Assembly (NCBI GenBank): GCA_013350335.1
Contig: CM023536.1
Coordinates: forward strand, 41,548,314 to 41,612,313
Origin: Chimonanthus salicifolius
Taxonomy: Eukaryota; Streptophyta; Magnoliopsida; Laurales; Calycanthaceae
Direction of reading: 5' to 3'
Length of the DNA: 64,000 nt
Shown here: piece by piece, positions 10,001 through 22,000 of the stretch
How the letters are laid out: each line of letters starts with the position of its first letter
Position numbering within the stretch: the stretch's first letter is position 1
Translations under genes and position numbers: made by a program
Notes under the pieces: model-generated
What the model saw: only the letters and a program-made list of their open reading frames with translations
Told to the model about the DNA's origin: nothing
The model's database searches: none

Positions 10001-13000
10001 CCAACATGTCTACCATAATACCAATATGTCTACCATGGGGCCAATATGTCTAACATAAGACCAATACATCTACTCTGAGACCAACAGGTCTACCATAAGA
10101 ACAACACTCGGGCATGAATCCATACCACAATGTGAACCATCATCCATGGGTATACACATCCATCCCTGGTAACACTCTATCAATGAGTATCATCTATTTA
10201 TGGGTAATAAGCATCCATGAATATAATCCCTCCATGGGTATAATCCATCCATGGGTATACACATCCATCCCTGGTAACACTCTATCAGTGAGTATCATCT
10301 ATTTATGGGTAATAAGCATCCATGAATATAATCTCTCCATGGGTATAATCCATCCATGGGCATAACTAATCTAGGGGCACATTATCTACCATGAGATCTT
10401 CTATCCATAGGAATAACACTCGAATAAATTTCTACGTAACTGTGGCAACAATATCAAATCATCATATCATATCATAAATATACCACGACCCCTAGCAAGA
10501 CTTAGGGCCCATGACTTACTAAGCGGGAGACCCACGACTAGCGTGATCAAGTCTACCTCGTCCTGCATCCCTTCACCTCATGTGTGATTCAGTCAAGCTC
10601 TAAGGCGGTCGGATCGCGTCTAACGAAGTTAGCACCACCCCCATGGGGTAAAATAGTATCTAGCTCTGCACATCAACGCACATCAAGTGTGCGAAATAGC
10701 CGTGAGAGCGCCCTCCAGTGTGTAGCATGTGAGGGACCTACTCCTAGACGGTAAACCTACGGGACCAAGTCTCCGTAGTCGACCCCACCTTCCTGAATAT
10801 CTCTCTGGAACGGTCAGTCAACCATCATAATAGCGTGAGGGAAGTACCTATACCACGTCTCAATATCAAGTGACCAAGTCACATATACATCTCAATGCCA
10901 CAGTCTCCGTATGTTCATATCGAGGCTCCCACGGTCTCACGGCTACTCTAGGCCTTACTTATAGAATCTATATACTTATCTCATCCTTTTAACTACACAA
11001 AGGTGAGACACAATGATCTATTGATCTGACAGTTTTTTTTTTTTCAATGGACTAAGGCATAACAGTTATCAATATCAAGTGAGGGAAATACTCATACCAC
11101 GTCTCAATCATCAATATTACGTGAGGGACACACCCATACCACGTCTCAATCATCAATATCACGTGAGGGACACACCCATACCACGTCTCAATATAATCAA
11201 TATCACGTGAGGGACACCCATACCACGCTTCAATCAATAATATCACGTGAGGGACACACCCATTACCACGTCTCAATATAATCAAGTGACCTAATCACAT
11301 ACATCTCAGTGCCAAAGTCCTCATCTGTCCATCTTAAGAATTTTCACAGTTCTCTCGCAACTTTAGGCTTTACTCGAGTAACAAACATATATGTCACATA
11401 TCGAAACTCCCAAGGCATCATAACCTCTTTGGGCCGCCTTCGAGGGATCCAACATTTGCATTAGGGTCTATATTAGGGAAGATATATCTCACCAATCCAC
11501 TTCTACCCTTCACATTTGCTCAACATTTTACATCATCCTTAATATAAATGGATGACACAATGCATCTTTTGATCGAGATGAGGCACAATGCTCTCAGTTG
11601 CCTACGTACCACATAGTGAATCAGATTAACCAGTAGTTTATTATTTTCACATTTGGGTTGACATTGGGGAGTGGTCATACTTTTACTTTGGGAAATCAAG
11701 TAAGACTTTTTTAGCATTTATATTGCGTTCCATGCATTCTCAATCATGCTAGTCCATCCCCATTGTAGCACAAGTTAACCCCCTTGGGTTTTAAGATACT
11801 TGACCTTAACTCACGCATATAACTTAAGGCCACCCCTTTACAAAGTTCCTCTTCAAATCATGGAAATTCGTTCTACACATAGTTAGGTCAATCCACCACA
11901 ACCATTATCAACATAGGTACTTACTAGTGATGTACACATCATCAATTAATCCAAGCATGGCATTAAAACACATTTATCATGCTTATTATCTGAGTTACCC
12001 ATCTAAGAATTCACAATCATGAGAATTCATTTGATACATATATTACTTATAACCATACACAAGTATAGGAAGTTATCAAGGGCCCTACATTACATATCTT
12101 GGGCAATCTTGATTTATCATACATTCTATCATACTTTAACACGTCACAAATCTATGAATTCTCAATTATAGTAAACATATAATCATAGGGAACTTGGAAA
12201 ACTCATACATATGTATCTGATACAATATATTTACATCAATCATACATAGGCATAAAGAGGTCAAACCATAACCTTATCCAACTATGCATTGGAATGTGCA
12301 AAAGGCAACAATATGTTCAAAGAATGCAACATCCATTGAAACATAATATCGACCAATCATTGTATCTAAATAGCGAGATCCCTTTTGATGAAGGTAACCT
12401 AGAAACATGCATTTCATAGACGACCTTGAAAGTTTATTGGTAGAAAAGTCATGGTGGAAAACAAATGCAACTAAATACATGCAAAGGAAGCATAGTCACA
12501 TGCTATGAAGCACGGATACTCCAAAACCATTCGAGTATCCGTGTCGGATACGTTTCCGACACGGATACGGCTTCGGATACGTGTCGGATACGTATCCAAT
12601 TAAATAAAATATTTTTTAAATACGGATACGTCACAGATACGACAGTGGACACGGCGGGACACTGGGAGGCAAGACACGGTACGGGATACGGGAGCACGGG
12701 AGAAAAGGGGAAATTTTTTTTATCAACCAATAGCTTTAGTCTCTTGAAAGACAAAGTTTAAGTAAAATATCAAATTATCGACCAATAGCTTTTAGTCTCT
12801 TGAAAGACAATTTCCTTATCATCTGATATTTTAATTTTAGACTATTGCATCAAGAGGGGTGGTTGAAAACCGTAGTGAGCACATCAAAAAAGTTAGACTT
12901 ATGTCATGTATTTGTTAACCGGTGGTAATTTTTATGCCTAAGAATAAAAAAAATAGAAAATGGAAATAGAAGTTAAAATTAATAAAAATGCATAAATCGT

Positions 13001-16000
13001 GACTAGTCCCTATTTCTTGTTGATAGATATATATATATATATAATTTTTTAATTCGGCGTATCCTACCGCACCCGTATCCTAGTTTTTCAAAATTTGCCG
13101 TATTCCCCATATCGGATACATGTCATATCCGATACGCATACCTGTGTCGGTGCTTCTTAGCCCACATGTTCATAAGTAGACAAAACATCAAATAGAGTTT
13201 TGCTTTTTTAGTATTTGTGTAGGCATGCAATTAATTAAATAACAAGTAGTAAGAATGAAATCTGTCTAGTATAACTTAGGAACATTCATAGCAAATAGCA
13301 AGGCTCAAACTACCTCAAGAAGATGTTAGTTATTCCTTTTAGTGACTCTGTTTTGTTGGGACATGTGGGTACGACATTTAAGATTCAATCTCATGTTCCT
13401 AAAGATATTGTAAAAATGGGTGAGACAAATATTCGTCGCCATTATCACTTTGCAAAATTTTTAGATTACAACCAAATTGATTAAACTCATTGATGAAAAA
13501 TGAGAAGGTGATCAAACACTTGTGGTTTATGTTTCATTAGATAAACCCAAGTCAAACAAGAATAATCATCAATAAAACTATCAAAATAACGAAAACCTAT
13601 AGCAGAAAGCCAGAAACAATCGATGACTTCATAGATCAAAATGAACTAATGAAAGAAAAGTGGAAGAATTATTATTTGAAGATGACTTAAAATTGGGTTT
13701 TTGTTGTTTCCCATATTGGCAATTTTCACACAATTATTTTTTTGAAATCTCAAATATAAAACCATAAAAAGTCTGCGTTCAGCATGGCTGTAAAATAATG
13801 TTAATGGTTAATACTCAGAATTTTTTTTATAAGGTAACAAATTTATTCAAAAAGAAGAAGAAGAGAAGCTTTACAAACAGAATGACTTGAACACCAGGCC
13901 ATCCCAATGCTGTCAAACCCCCCAGAAAAAAAATTAAACAAATCTGTTACAATTTCAGAATTAGAAATCAACCTGTCTGGTCAAATTATCCACTATTGAG
14001 TTAGTTGTTGTAGGAGCCTAGGACACCATGAAGCCATTTGCATAAATAGTTTTCCGAATCCTTCCCACTTTATCCAAAACTATCCAAGGACAACTACCAA
14101 CTGAAGCCCAACCCAGAATGACCTTGGAATTGCCTTCCAAAATTCCCCTAGAGGCACCTAATTCCTCCATCTCCATAACCCCTCTCCAGAGAGCATGCAA
14201 TTTTGCATCAATGGCCAAGCAAAGGGAAAGAGGGCCCGCAAAGGAGATCCGAGAATCTCTACAATGGTGCCTAATTACACCACCAAATCCAGCCATCCCA
14301 CGATCTTGTACACAGCTTCCATCGAAGTTTAACTTGAGAAGCCCTGGCTCAAAAGGATGCGAAAAGATGGAGAAAGAGGACAAAGATGCTGCATATCAAA
14401 GGAGGCCCAATCCCTGCATATATCAGCAATATGAACCCCATGAAGAGGGTTGTCCCCCAGCATCCACCAAGCACCTGTAAATTTAATAACCTCAATGACC
14501 TGACTAACGGTAGTAGACTTCCCCTGAAGGATCCTCTTTTCTATCAAGCCATATTGACCAGCTTAACATGGTGACCTTCCAAAGCTTCCTTAGGAAAGAG
14601 CTAGCTTCCTTGGTAATCATTTCATACCAAAGCTTGAACCAAGCAGTAGGCAAACAAAAGGAGATGCCCAACAATTGGAGGAAATGGGCCCAAATGACGC
14701 AAGCAAAATGGCAGTGAAGGAGATGGTGATTTACTGATTTTCTTCCGATAGGTAGAGAGGGCAGGCATTTACAATTGCCATCCTTCGGTTTCTCAAGTGA
14801 TCTATCATCAGAATCTTCTCTAAACCAGCAGGACAACCAAAAACCTTAATTCTAAGAGGCGCTGCACTCATCCAAATATTCAGATGAACACGTGGAGACT
14901 CACCCGAAGACATTAATTTTTTGCAAAATGATCTGAGACTAAATTTCCCATGGATATCCGTTTCCCAAATTCTGCCGTCATTTCCAGACCCTATGACATA
15001 CACCCCCTTGAGCATATCCATCATCACCATCCAGTCACCCACCATCCAATCTTCTAGCTATCTCTTGAATTAGGGACACCAAACCGCGTTATCATGTTGA
15101 TTCTCGAAACAATCCTTGATCACTGCATCTCTATTTGAAGCAAAGGAGTAAAGACGAGGGAATCTAGTGGCCAGAGGAGATTCATGACCCACTTATCATG
15201 CTAGAATGATACCTGGTCCCAGGTAAACTCTATCTAATATTCTCCATGAAAGCTGTGCAGACGGAGCAGTTACCTCTCCAAAAACCAGAAATCCGTCTAG
15301 CTGCCAAAGGAATCCTCCACCCATTGCTTGGCAACTCATACTTCCTGATAATAATATCTTACCACAGACCCTTGGAATCATCCCCCAGTCACACACAGTT
15401 ATTAACATTCAAAGATGGCGAAATGTCTGTAACATTATGTCATGGATGACCAAGCCTATAGTGCCGAAGAGAACTCTTGAGTACTGGTAGAACAGGCAAC
15501 TGGATAGGAACCCATGTACAGATTGAAGAAGTACAAGCCCCTTTTTCACAACCACCACCAAGTGTCTTCTTTTTATCCAGTTCTTGAAAGATACAGTGAG
15601 AAGGAAAAAAAGTCACATAACAGTTGAGGGATTTAGTAAGTGCATTGATAGACAAGAGATTAGTAGATAAATATGGTACTTGAAGAATAGAGAATAAAGC
15701 AAGGTTAGAAGACAATGGAACAGTCTTTTTGCCTTTGATTTGAGTAAAGGTTCCATCAGCAAGTTTAATATGATCAAGAGGAATTGGATTGAGGGAAGAA
15801 AACAAAGGGGACCATACCTTGTGTGTAAGACAGGGGAAGGTACTTTTTTGGGCAACAAAGGCTTGAAAATTGCTAGAAGATTGATGGCTCTTCAGCCACT
15901 GCAAGGTTTCGTACTCCTTGCGAGACACTGGAATAATATCATTACTAGGCGAGTAGTATACTGACATAGGAGTCGTCTCTGAATGATTCACTTGTTTTGG

Positions 16001-19000
16001 TTGGGGATTTTCCATGTAGCTTATGGCATGAGTCCGCAAAATGATTCTTCATCTTGTTGTAATTTGTAAATGCAGAACTGATTTCCATTTATCCTTTTGT
16101 GAACCTTTACCAATGCCCTCCCGTTCAAGTATCAGAAGTAGAATCCAACCCGTTAAAAGAGGAGAGCTTTTTAGAAACCACTGCATCCTGTTAACATTTA
16201 AAGTATGGGCCATAACTTGATGATGCCTTTCATCTCGTAATAGTGTAGAAATGTTGATGGATGGAAATGGCTTGGTTTGAAGTATCTGGACTCCGATTGG
16301 TTCAAAGTCTGCATTTAAACCAGCTAATAAGTCAAATACTCGTTATTTCCTCAACATATTGCTTCCGGGTCAAGACATCATCTGAGCACTTAAAAATTAG
16401 GTTTTCTAAATGCTCGAACTCAAGCCAATAGATCCTCATCTGTGTATAAGATTGGATGATGAAGGACTCCCCTTGATATAGATGGGCTATATCTTGGCAT
16501 ATTTAGTAAATACAGGTAAGCTATCCTCCTTAAATAAAGGTCCTCTACAGTGTTCCATAGTTATAGGCATCATTTTTTTTTTTTTTGAGCGGTAACGAAG
16601 AAAAATATATTAAAAGAAGAGAGATATAAAAACAAAATAAAGAGGTCTAACGAATGTGTTCCTCCGTGGAATGAATTAACCAAGATTGGACCAAATAATT
16701 GTTGACCGTCCTTTCTTTGTGGCAAGGATTTGTAGGACGTGGTCCAACTGCAATTCCATCAATAAAATTTAATTTTTGTTTGGCTCAAATAAACATTTTA
16801 GCAGGTGGGACCACTGGAGATAGTTGGATTCATTCAGTAATTCAGTGGTGATCTTGATCTTGCACATCTGAATACCATTAGATGGTGTATTGTTGAAACT
16901 GCCATTGTATGCTAGCGAATAGAGAATAAGAACTGCTAAACAACCAAGCAATCCACAAGAAATAGGTTCAAAACCTTGTCTGTAGGTGTCCCTGACCAGC
17001 AGTCAAATATTTCCCAAAATGGGCCTATTGTTGACTGAAACCCTAGGTCAACAGTACAGATAAACACTAGGGTAGGGGTGACAGAGCGTCAGAGATTTCA
17101 GGGATAATCACTTGCTAGGGTCAGAGATTTCAGGGACAATCGCTTGCTAGAACTCCAGATCTAAAAGAAATAGTTCCAAAAACAGGGTTATGGACGTCCT
17201 TGAGTCAGCTCCCAAAACAAGGCCAAATGGGTCCCCACTAGCAGCCAAACCCTAGATTGCATGGGATGGATGGATCTAGGGCAAAAAACAATGAGGATTT
17301 GGTGAGGTTGCAGGTCCAAATCTACAGCTAGGGACAAAATTATATACTGTCTGACGAACCCAGTGACGGATTCATTGAGAATAGAAGAGGGTGACTGTGT
17401 TTGCTGGAGAGAAAAACCACAATGGAATACCAGAGAAGAGGATCCTTGCAAGATAAAACTGCCACCACAAGGAAGGAGATGATCAATGAAGAGCAATGTC
17501 GTAGTAGAGAGGTCAGAAAATATGATTTCGAGTTGTTACGGTGTTGAAGTAGAAAATGGGAAGAAAAAGAGAGAGTTCTGAATGAAAGTATTCTATTATG
17601 TTTTCTTGTAATCGAAAGGGTACAAAAGACGAAAGTATACAGACAAGGATTACATGCACAATGCGAAACTCAACTCTGCACTTACGGTGAGCTGCAGGAC
17701 AGTATAATTTGATACACACCTTTTCCAAGTATACCAAAATGCCTAAATCTATAATACTGCAACATATGGAACTGCTCTGGCTGCTGAAATATTTGGTGAG
17801 ACTACTGTCCTTGTAGCATGCTGTGTACCTTAAGTTATTACTTTATGTCTCCAAGTTTACAGGAAATGGGAACCATGTTGTGAGACTTTTGTAGGGCTTA
17901 CTCATATTATTAAAACAGGAAGATTCAGAAACAACTAAGAACTGTACACATTAAACAGATGCTATTGAAATAGAACACCGAAAACAAACAGACGCTACCC
18001 TAAAACCCAGAAAAAAAGGACAACCTAGAACCAACTAGTAAGAGCTACTTGGTGAGGAGAAATTGTCAATGATTTTCTCCATCTCCTTCTGGCTGAATAA
18101 TAAGAATCCCTCCCTTGTCTAGATGTCCCTCCCGGAAGCCTGGTTCTCTGCCTTTTCTTCAACCCTGTCAGCAGCAGCAGCATCCGTTTCCCTATCTGCA
18201 TCAAGGAAGGCGTAATCATCATTCCCTTCTCTTCTCCCATTTTCCACAATAATGATATTTTCATTGTCCTACAATCCTACTTCTTGGATATAGGCTGCCG
18301 CCAGAAGAACCAACTCCGCAGGAATGTTCCTCCCTTTTCTCTGTTGCCTCCATTTTTCCATTTTGTTACATCGTCTGTTAAGATGTTGGCCTTCCCCTGG
18401 CAGTACATCAGGGACATTTCAAGAAATCATCTAGTTATTCAGATATCTCGTCATAGATTCCCTGAAGTTCCATCTCTCAGGCCAACAGTATAGATGACAT
18501 AAGATGCTGGTGACTTCAAAAATCTAAAAATGCTGGTGCTGTTTGTAATCAGCTCCAAGCACACTAAAAATCTAAAAGGGAATGTGATCATCAGCAATTA
18601 ATTGGCTATGCAGGCCCAAGAAGGTATAGATAGAGTCAGAATGCTTCACCAGAAAAAGTACTTCTCTTGGGTTCTTTTGGCTGCAGAATTTTACATTTGG
18701 TTCACTTTTTTTTTTGAGCAGTAACAGAAAAGCTTATATTAATAAAGAAAAAAGATACAATAAAAAGTTGCATAGGCCCAAGAAAATTGGGCCGCAGAAA
18801 GAAAAAACAATAAAAAGCTCCATAAAACAAAATAACTATCCTCTTGATAAGTGAAAAGTGCCACACATCGACCCTCCGACAACATATTTTGCAAAGAAAT
18901 TAGCCACCCCATTGGCTGTGTGACTCATGTGCACGAAGAACACTTCCTAGCCTGAGGCCAATTCCTTAATCTCCCTCGCCAGAGTGATCAACCTCCATGG

Positions 19001-22000
19001 AGGACGCTTCACACCCCTGGCCATTTGACAAGCATTGGAAGAATTACTTTCAATCACTAATTTTCCTCCTCCCAAATCCACTCCTATGATCAAGGTTCTC
19101 TGAATACTAAGAAGTTCCGCCTCATTAGAATCCTTAGTCCTAACTGGATCCGTAAAAACGGCATGTGTAGAATTTTACATTTGGTTGACTGAAGAGCTAT
19201 GTTTTCTTTTTTAGATTTTTGTAGTCCAAGGAAGTCCCTTTTTATTTGGAGTTCGGTGTTCATGAATTTTCTGATGTCTGAAGAAAGTTAAAAGACAAAA
19301 TTACATTTTGCAACCAAGATCCCTATTTTTTTAATTATAAAAGTTTAGAAATTCTCTCATGGCTTATTTCCTTGCCTTAAGCCTCAAGATTTTGTTCTTT
19401 AGCATTTTTCCTTACAGCTTGTTTATGTTGAATATTCCCAATGATTATGTAATATTTGACTATTTCTGGCAGTTGTGCATAGATACAGGTGAAACACTCG
19501 TACAATCTTGTGTATACAATTGCATACCACATGTGCATTATACACAAACTGCATATGTTTGTATTATAAAGTGTAGTTTGTTAACTGGACTGACTTCCAA
19601 AGTCAACCCGACCAGGTCATAGACTGGGTCAATGGTTCAGATTTTACTTGGTAAAACCAGGTTTTTAATATAAGCCAAGTTTCGTGGCAGATTTGATAAC
19701 ATACTTATCAAGCGATGATAAATCTCTTGATTCAATCAATCTTATGTAGCACAAATCTTGTAATTCTGTGAGCCCCTGCCACACCCTTCCCAACCCCCCC
19801 TCTTCCCCCTTTGCAAACTCAAACACGCACAATCACACCCAAATGAAATGCTCAGTTACCTTCTAGATTTTTTTTAACCCTAGCTTCTCATACTTGCGTG
19901 TTAGAATGTGGGTTCCACTCTCCTTCATGGCTGACATGGAAGTAGGGTCCATCAAATCATCCTTATCCTTGATTTTTGAGCTTACAAAATAAATCAGTGG
20001 ATAATTGTATTAGTGAAAAATCATCGGATATATGAATATACATCATACTTGATCCAGTGGTAACAATGAACCCCTAAATGAGCATATGCCTGGGCTAGAT
20101 TTAAATTTAAAGGTTAAAGAGGCCCCAGAAAATGGTTTGGATTGTTAATTATGTTGGCCCCATTATAAGCTGTGCCAATGAAATTTTTGCCAGTGAATTT
20201 TGGGACCCTTAAAAGTTTTTGTTTATAGGTGATCTACATATGACTGTCATTTGTTAGAAATTAAAAACTGGGCTACCGGGTGTTAAAACTGTATGGTTAT
20301 ATTTCATAAATGACTTTATTAATTTTTTTTTTTTGTTACTTTAGTTAGTTATATTTCTCTATGCATGATGGCTTGAGGTTGGTTTAATATTTAAAATATT
20401 AAAAGTACTAAAAAATAAATCTGAGATGTCCACAATTCTATCTTCATGTATCTTTCTTTGATTTTCCATTCAGGTAATTGGTCCATATCGGTCGGGCAAA
20501 TCCTTTCTCCTCAATCAACTTCTTTCCCTTTCATGTGATGAAGGTGTTATTTTATTGCTCTAGTTTTTTGCTCATCCAAATTACTGCATGATAGTTATTG
20601 TAGTTTGCCCTGAACTTTGGAAGTTGTTTTATTTTACAGGATTTGGTGTTGGTCATATGCGTGATACTAAAACAAAAGGTATTAATAGATATATTTCAAG
20701 TTTTGAAAGATTTATTGTTGTCATTAGCAGAAACTGGTTACAATTACTGTTGCAAAGGTCATTATCAGCCATTTCTTGTGATCAGACATTTGGAAACTTT
20801 GGATGTTTTGTTTCCGGAGGGGAATAACTGTGTAGCATTTTGAGAATTGAGCTATTAAAAAAAATAGTAAGCATATTGAGTGGACTTTCAATTTTTGTGA
20901 TGCATCTGAATAATTTTTTTTTAAAGTGGGCCCCGTTGTACATTGAAGGTGCAAATTGGATTAATTGTCACACCCTGAGATAAGGTTTTTCCCCCTGCTT
21001 ATGGCTTCAATCTAATGCTATTTAATATCACATAGATCGTTAAAAATAGACAATCAATCTGCCCGAGATTTTTATTCCAATGTAGCACACATTTAGATCT
21101 TTATCTCAGCATCTGAATTAGTCCAAACTGAAATCAAGTCAACTCGAATGAGTCATTGTGCATCTACTACTGCAACTTGAAAAAGTTATATTTACTTGGT
21201 AAGTACCAGTTCAAGCTGTTGTTTTAGTTTTAAAGACGGTTTTTCTTCCCTGATCTAAAATGATTTAGGCACACGAGTCATGACCATTCATAGGGGTGGG
21301 GATTTTATCTGTGTGCCTTCATGAACAGTTGGGTTATACTATTGATTATACATGAGGATGTGTCACAAAGGCTGTATAGGATCATTCCTTGTGTAATTAA
21401 TTACTACAAGTGAGTTCCTTGAAAGAAGTAGTTTAAAAGAACCAGTGTTTAGGTCTAATGGTAAAATTAGATTCTTAGAAAACATTGTGCATGTCTTAAA
21501 TCTTGGGGATTATTTGGAATATTATTATCGTGATCAGCTCATTTTATGTTATCTTTTCTAATTGAAAGGTCATGATATATTCAAAATGCTACCCTTAGTG
21601 ACATCAATCCTGCAGTAGTCATTACTCTTGCCTGGGTTGTTTGGACGGAGATGTCTTCACTAGTTAAAGGACCATTACACCTGTCCCGTAGCATCTCCAT
21701 GAAAGGGAGACTCAAATTCCCTTTTGACGTAGGACAAGTCAAAAGGTGACCCTAAATGCCTAAATGCGATTGTTCTGTAACAAGAAACTAATATGAGGCT
21801 GAAATTAAATTAAAGTTAATAATAACAATTAGAATAATAAAATCTACCACAAATAATCAAGAAAATTAGAGAATTCAATATAAGTAATTAAATCACATCC
21901 AAACCATGTTATAGCTCAAAAATATAAGGCCTTCAAAACCAAGAGGATTATCAGATCACCAAACACATAAACCAACATCACATAGAGATTAAATCTGGGC

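Larger units (their letters stand above)
9009..12280. mobile_element. Repeat-rich insertion in the copia element, possibly a gypsy LTR
   Basis: The left edge begins TGTCACAGCCCAAC, a common start of Ty3/gypsy LTRs in plants, where copia RNase H similarity fades. Copia integrase sequence resumes at about 12280. A CCAAC pentamer precedes the left edge (9004-9008) and recurs at 12278-12282, but the right end lacks a clear CA, so the boundaries are uncertain. The interior has no domain; it holds two tandem-repeat fields (9600-10370 and 11060-11285). It could be a solo LTR or a non-autonomous element. Confidence 0.4.
8190..17764 (-). mobile_element. Degraded Ty1/copia element hosting nested insertions
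   Basis: Minus-strand pieces appear in the right order from high to low coordinates: LTR-like sequence (about 17540-17764), gag start (about 16960), protease/GAG-pre-integrase (16039-15440), integrase fragments (13720-13380 and 12480-12274), RNase H (about 8930-8440) and a second LTR-like sequence (about 8190-8411). The two LTR-like ends share blocks such as TTCTGAATGAAAGTATT and ATAATTTGATACAC. On the minus strand the low-coordinate LTR starts TGTCATAG straight after AACTTGAGGAG, a copia-type polypurine tract. The RT is not visible and was probably lost around the 9009-12280 insert. Stops and frameshifts are frequent. Confidence 0.7.
7063..20473 (+). other. GBP intron of 13.4 kb, filled with nested transposons
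   Basis: GTAAGC donor at 7063 and TCCATTCAG acceptor at 20471-20473. Contents in order: T/C-rich tract (7450-7830), degraded minus-strand copia element with nested LINE, MITE and repeat array (about 8190-17764), unassigned DNA (17765-18684), LINE insertion (18703-19168) and ordinary AT-rich intron (19187-20460). Confidence 0.85.

Noticed and set aside
10114..10365. Repeat protein with IHEYN..MGIIHPW units
   Set aside because: The DNA is a tandem repeat with a period divisible by three, so the frame is open by chance. It has no start context and no family match.
9655..10400. CRISPR-like array
   Set aside because: The repeats are degenerate, have no unique spacers of constant length, and lie in a plant retroelement.
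11052..11285. Minus-strand repeat protein (ETWYGCVPHVIL units)
   Set aside because: Same reason: five tandem DNA copies inside a non-coding insert.
12465..12761. 98-codon frame rich in DTDTASDTCRIR
   Set aside because: It reads through the GGATACG subterminal repeats of a MITE.
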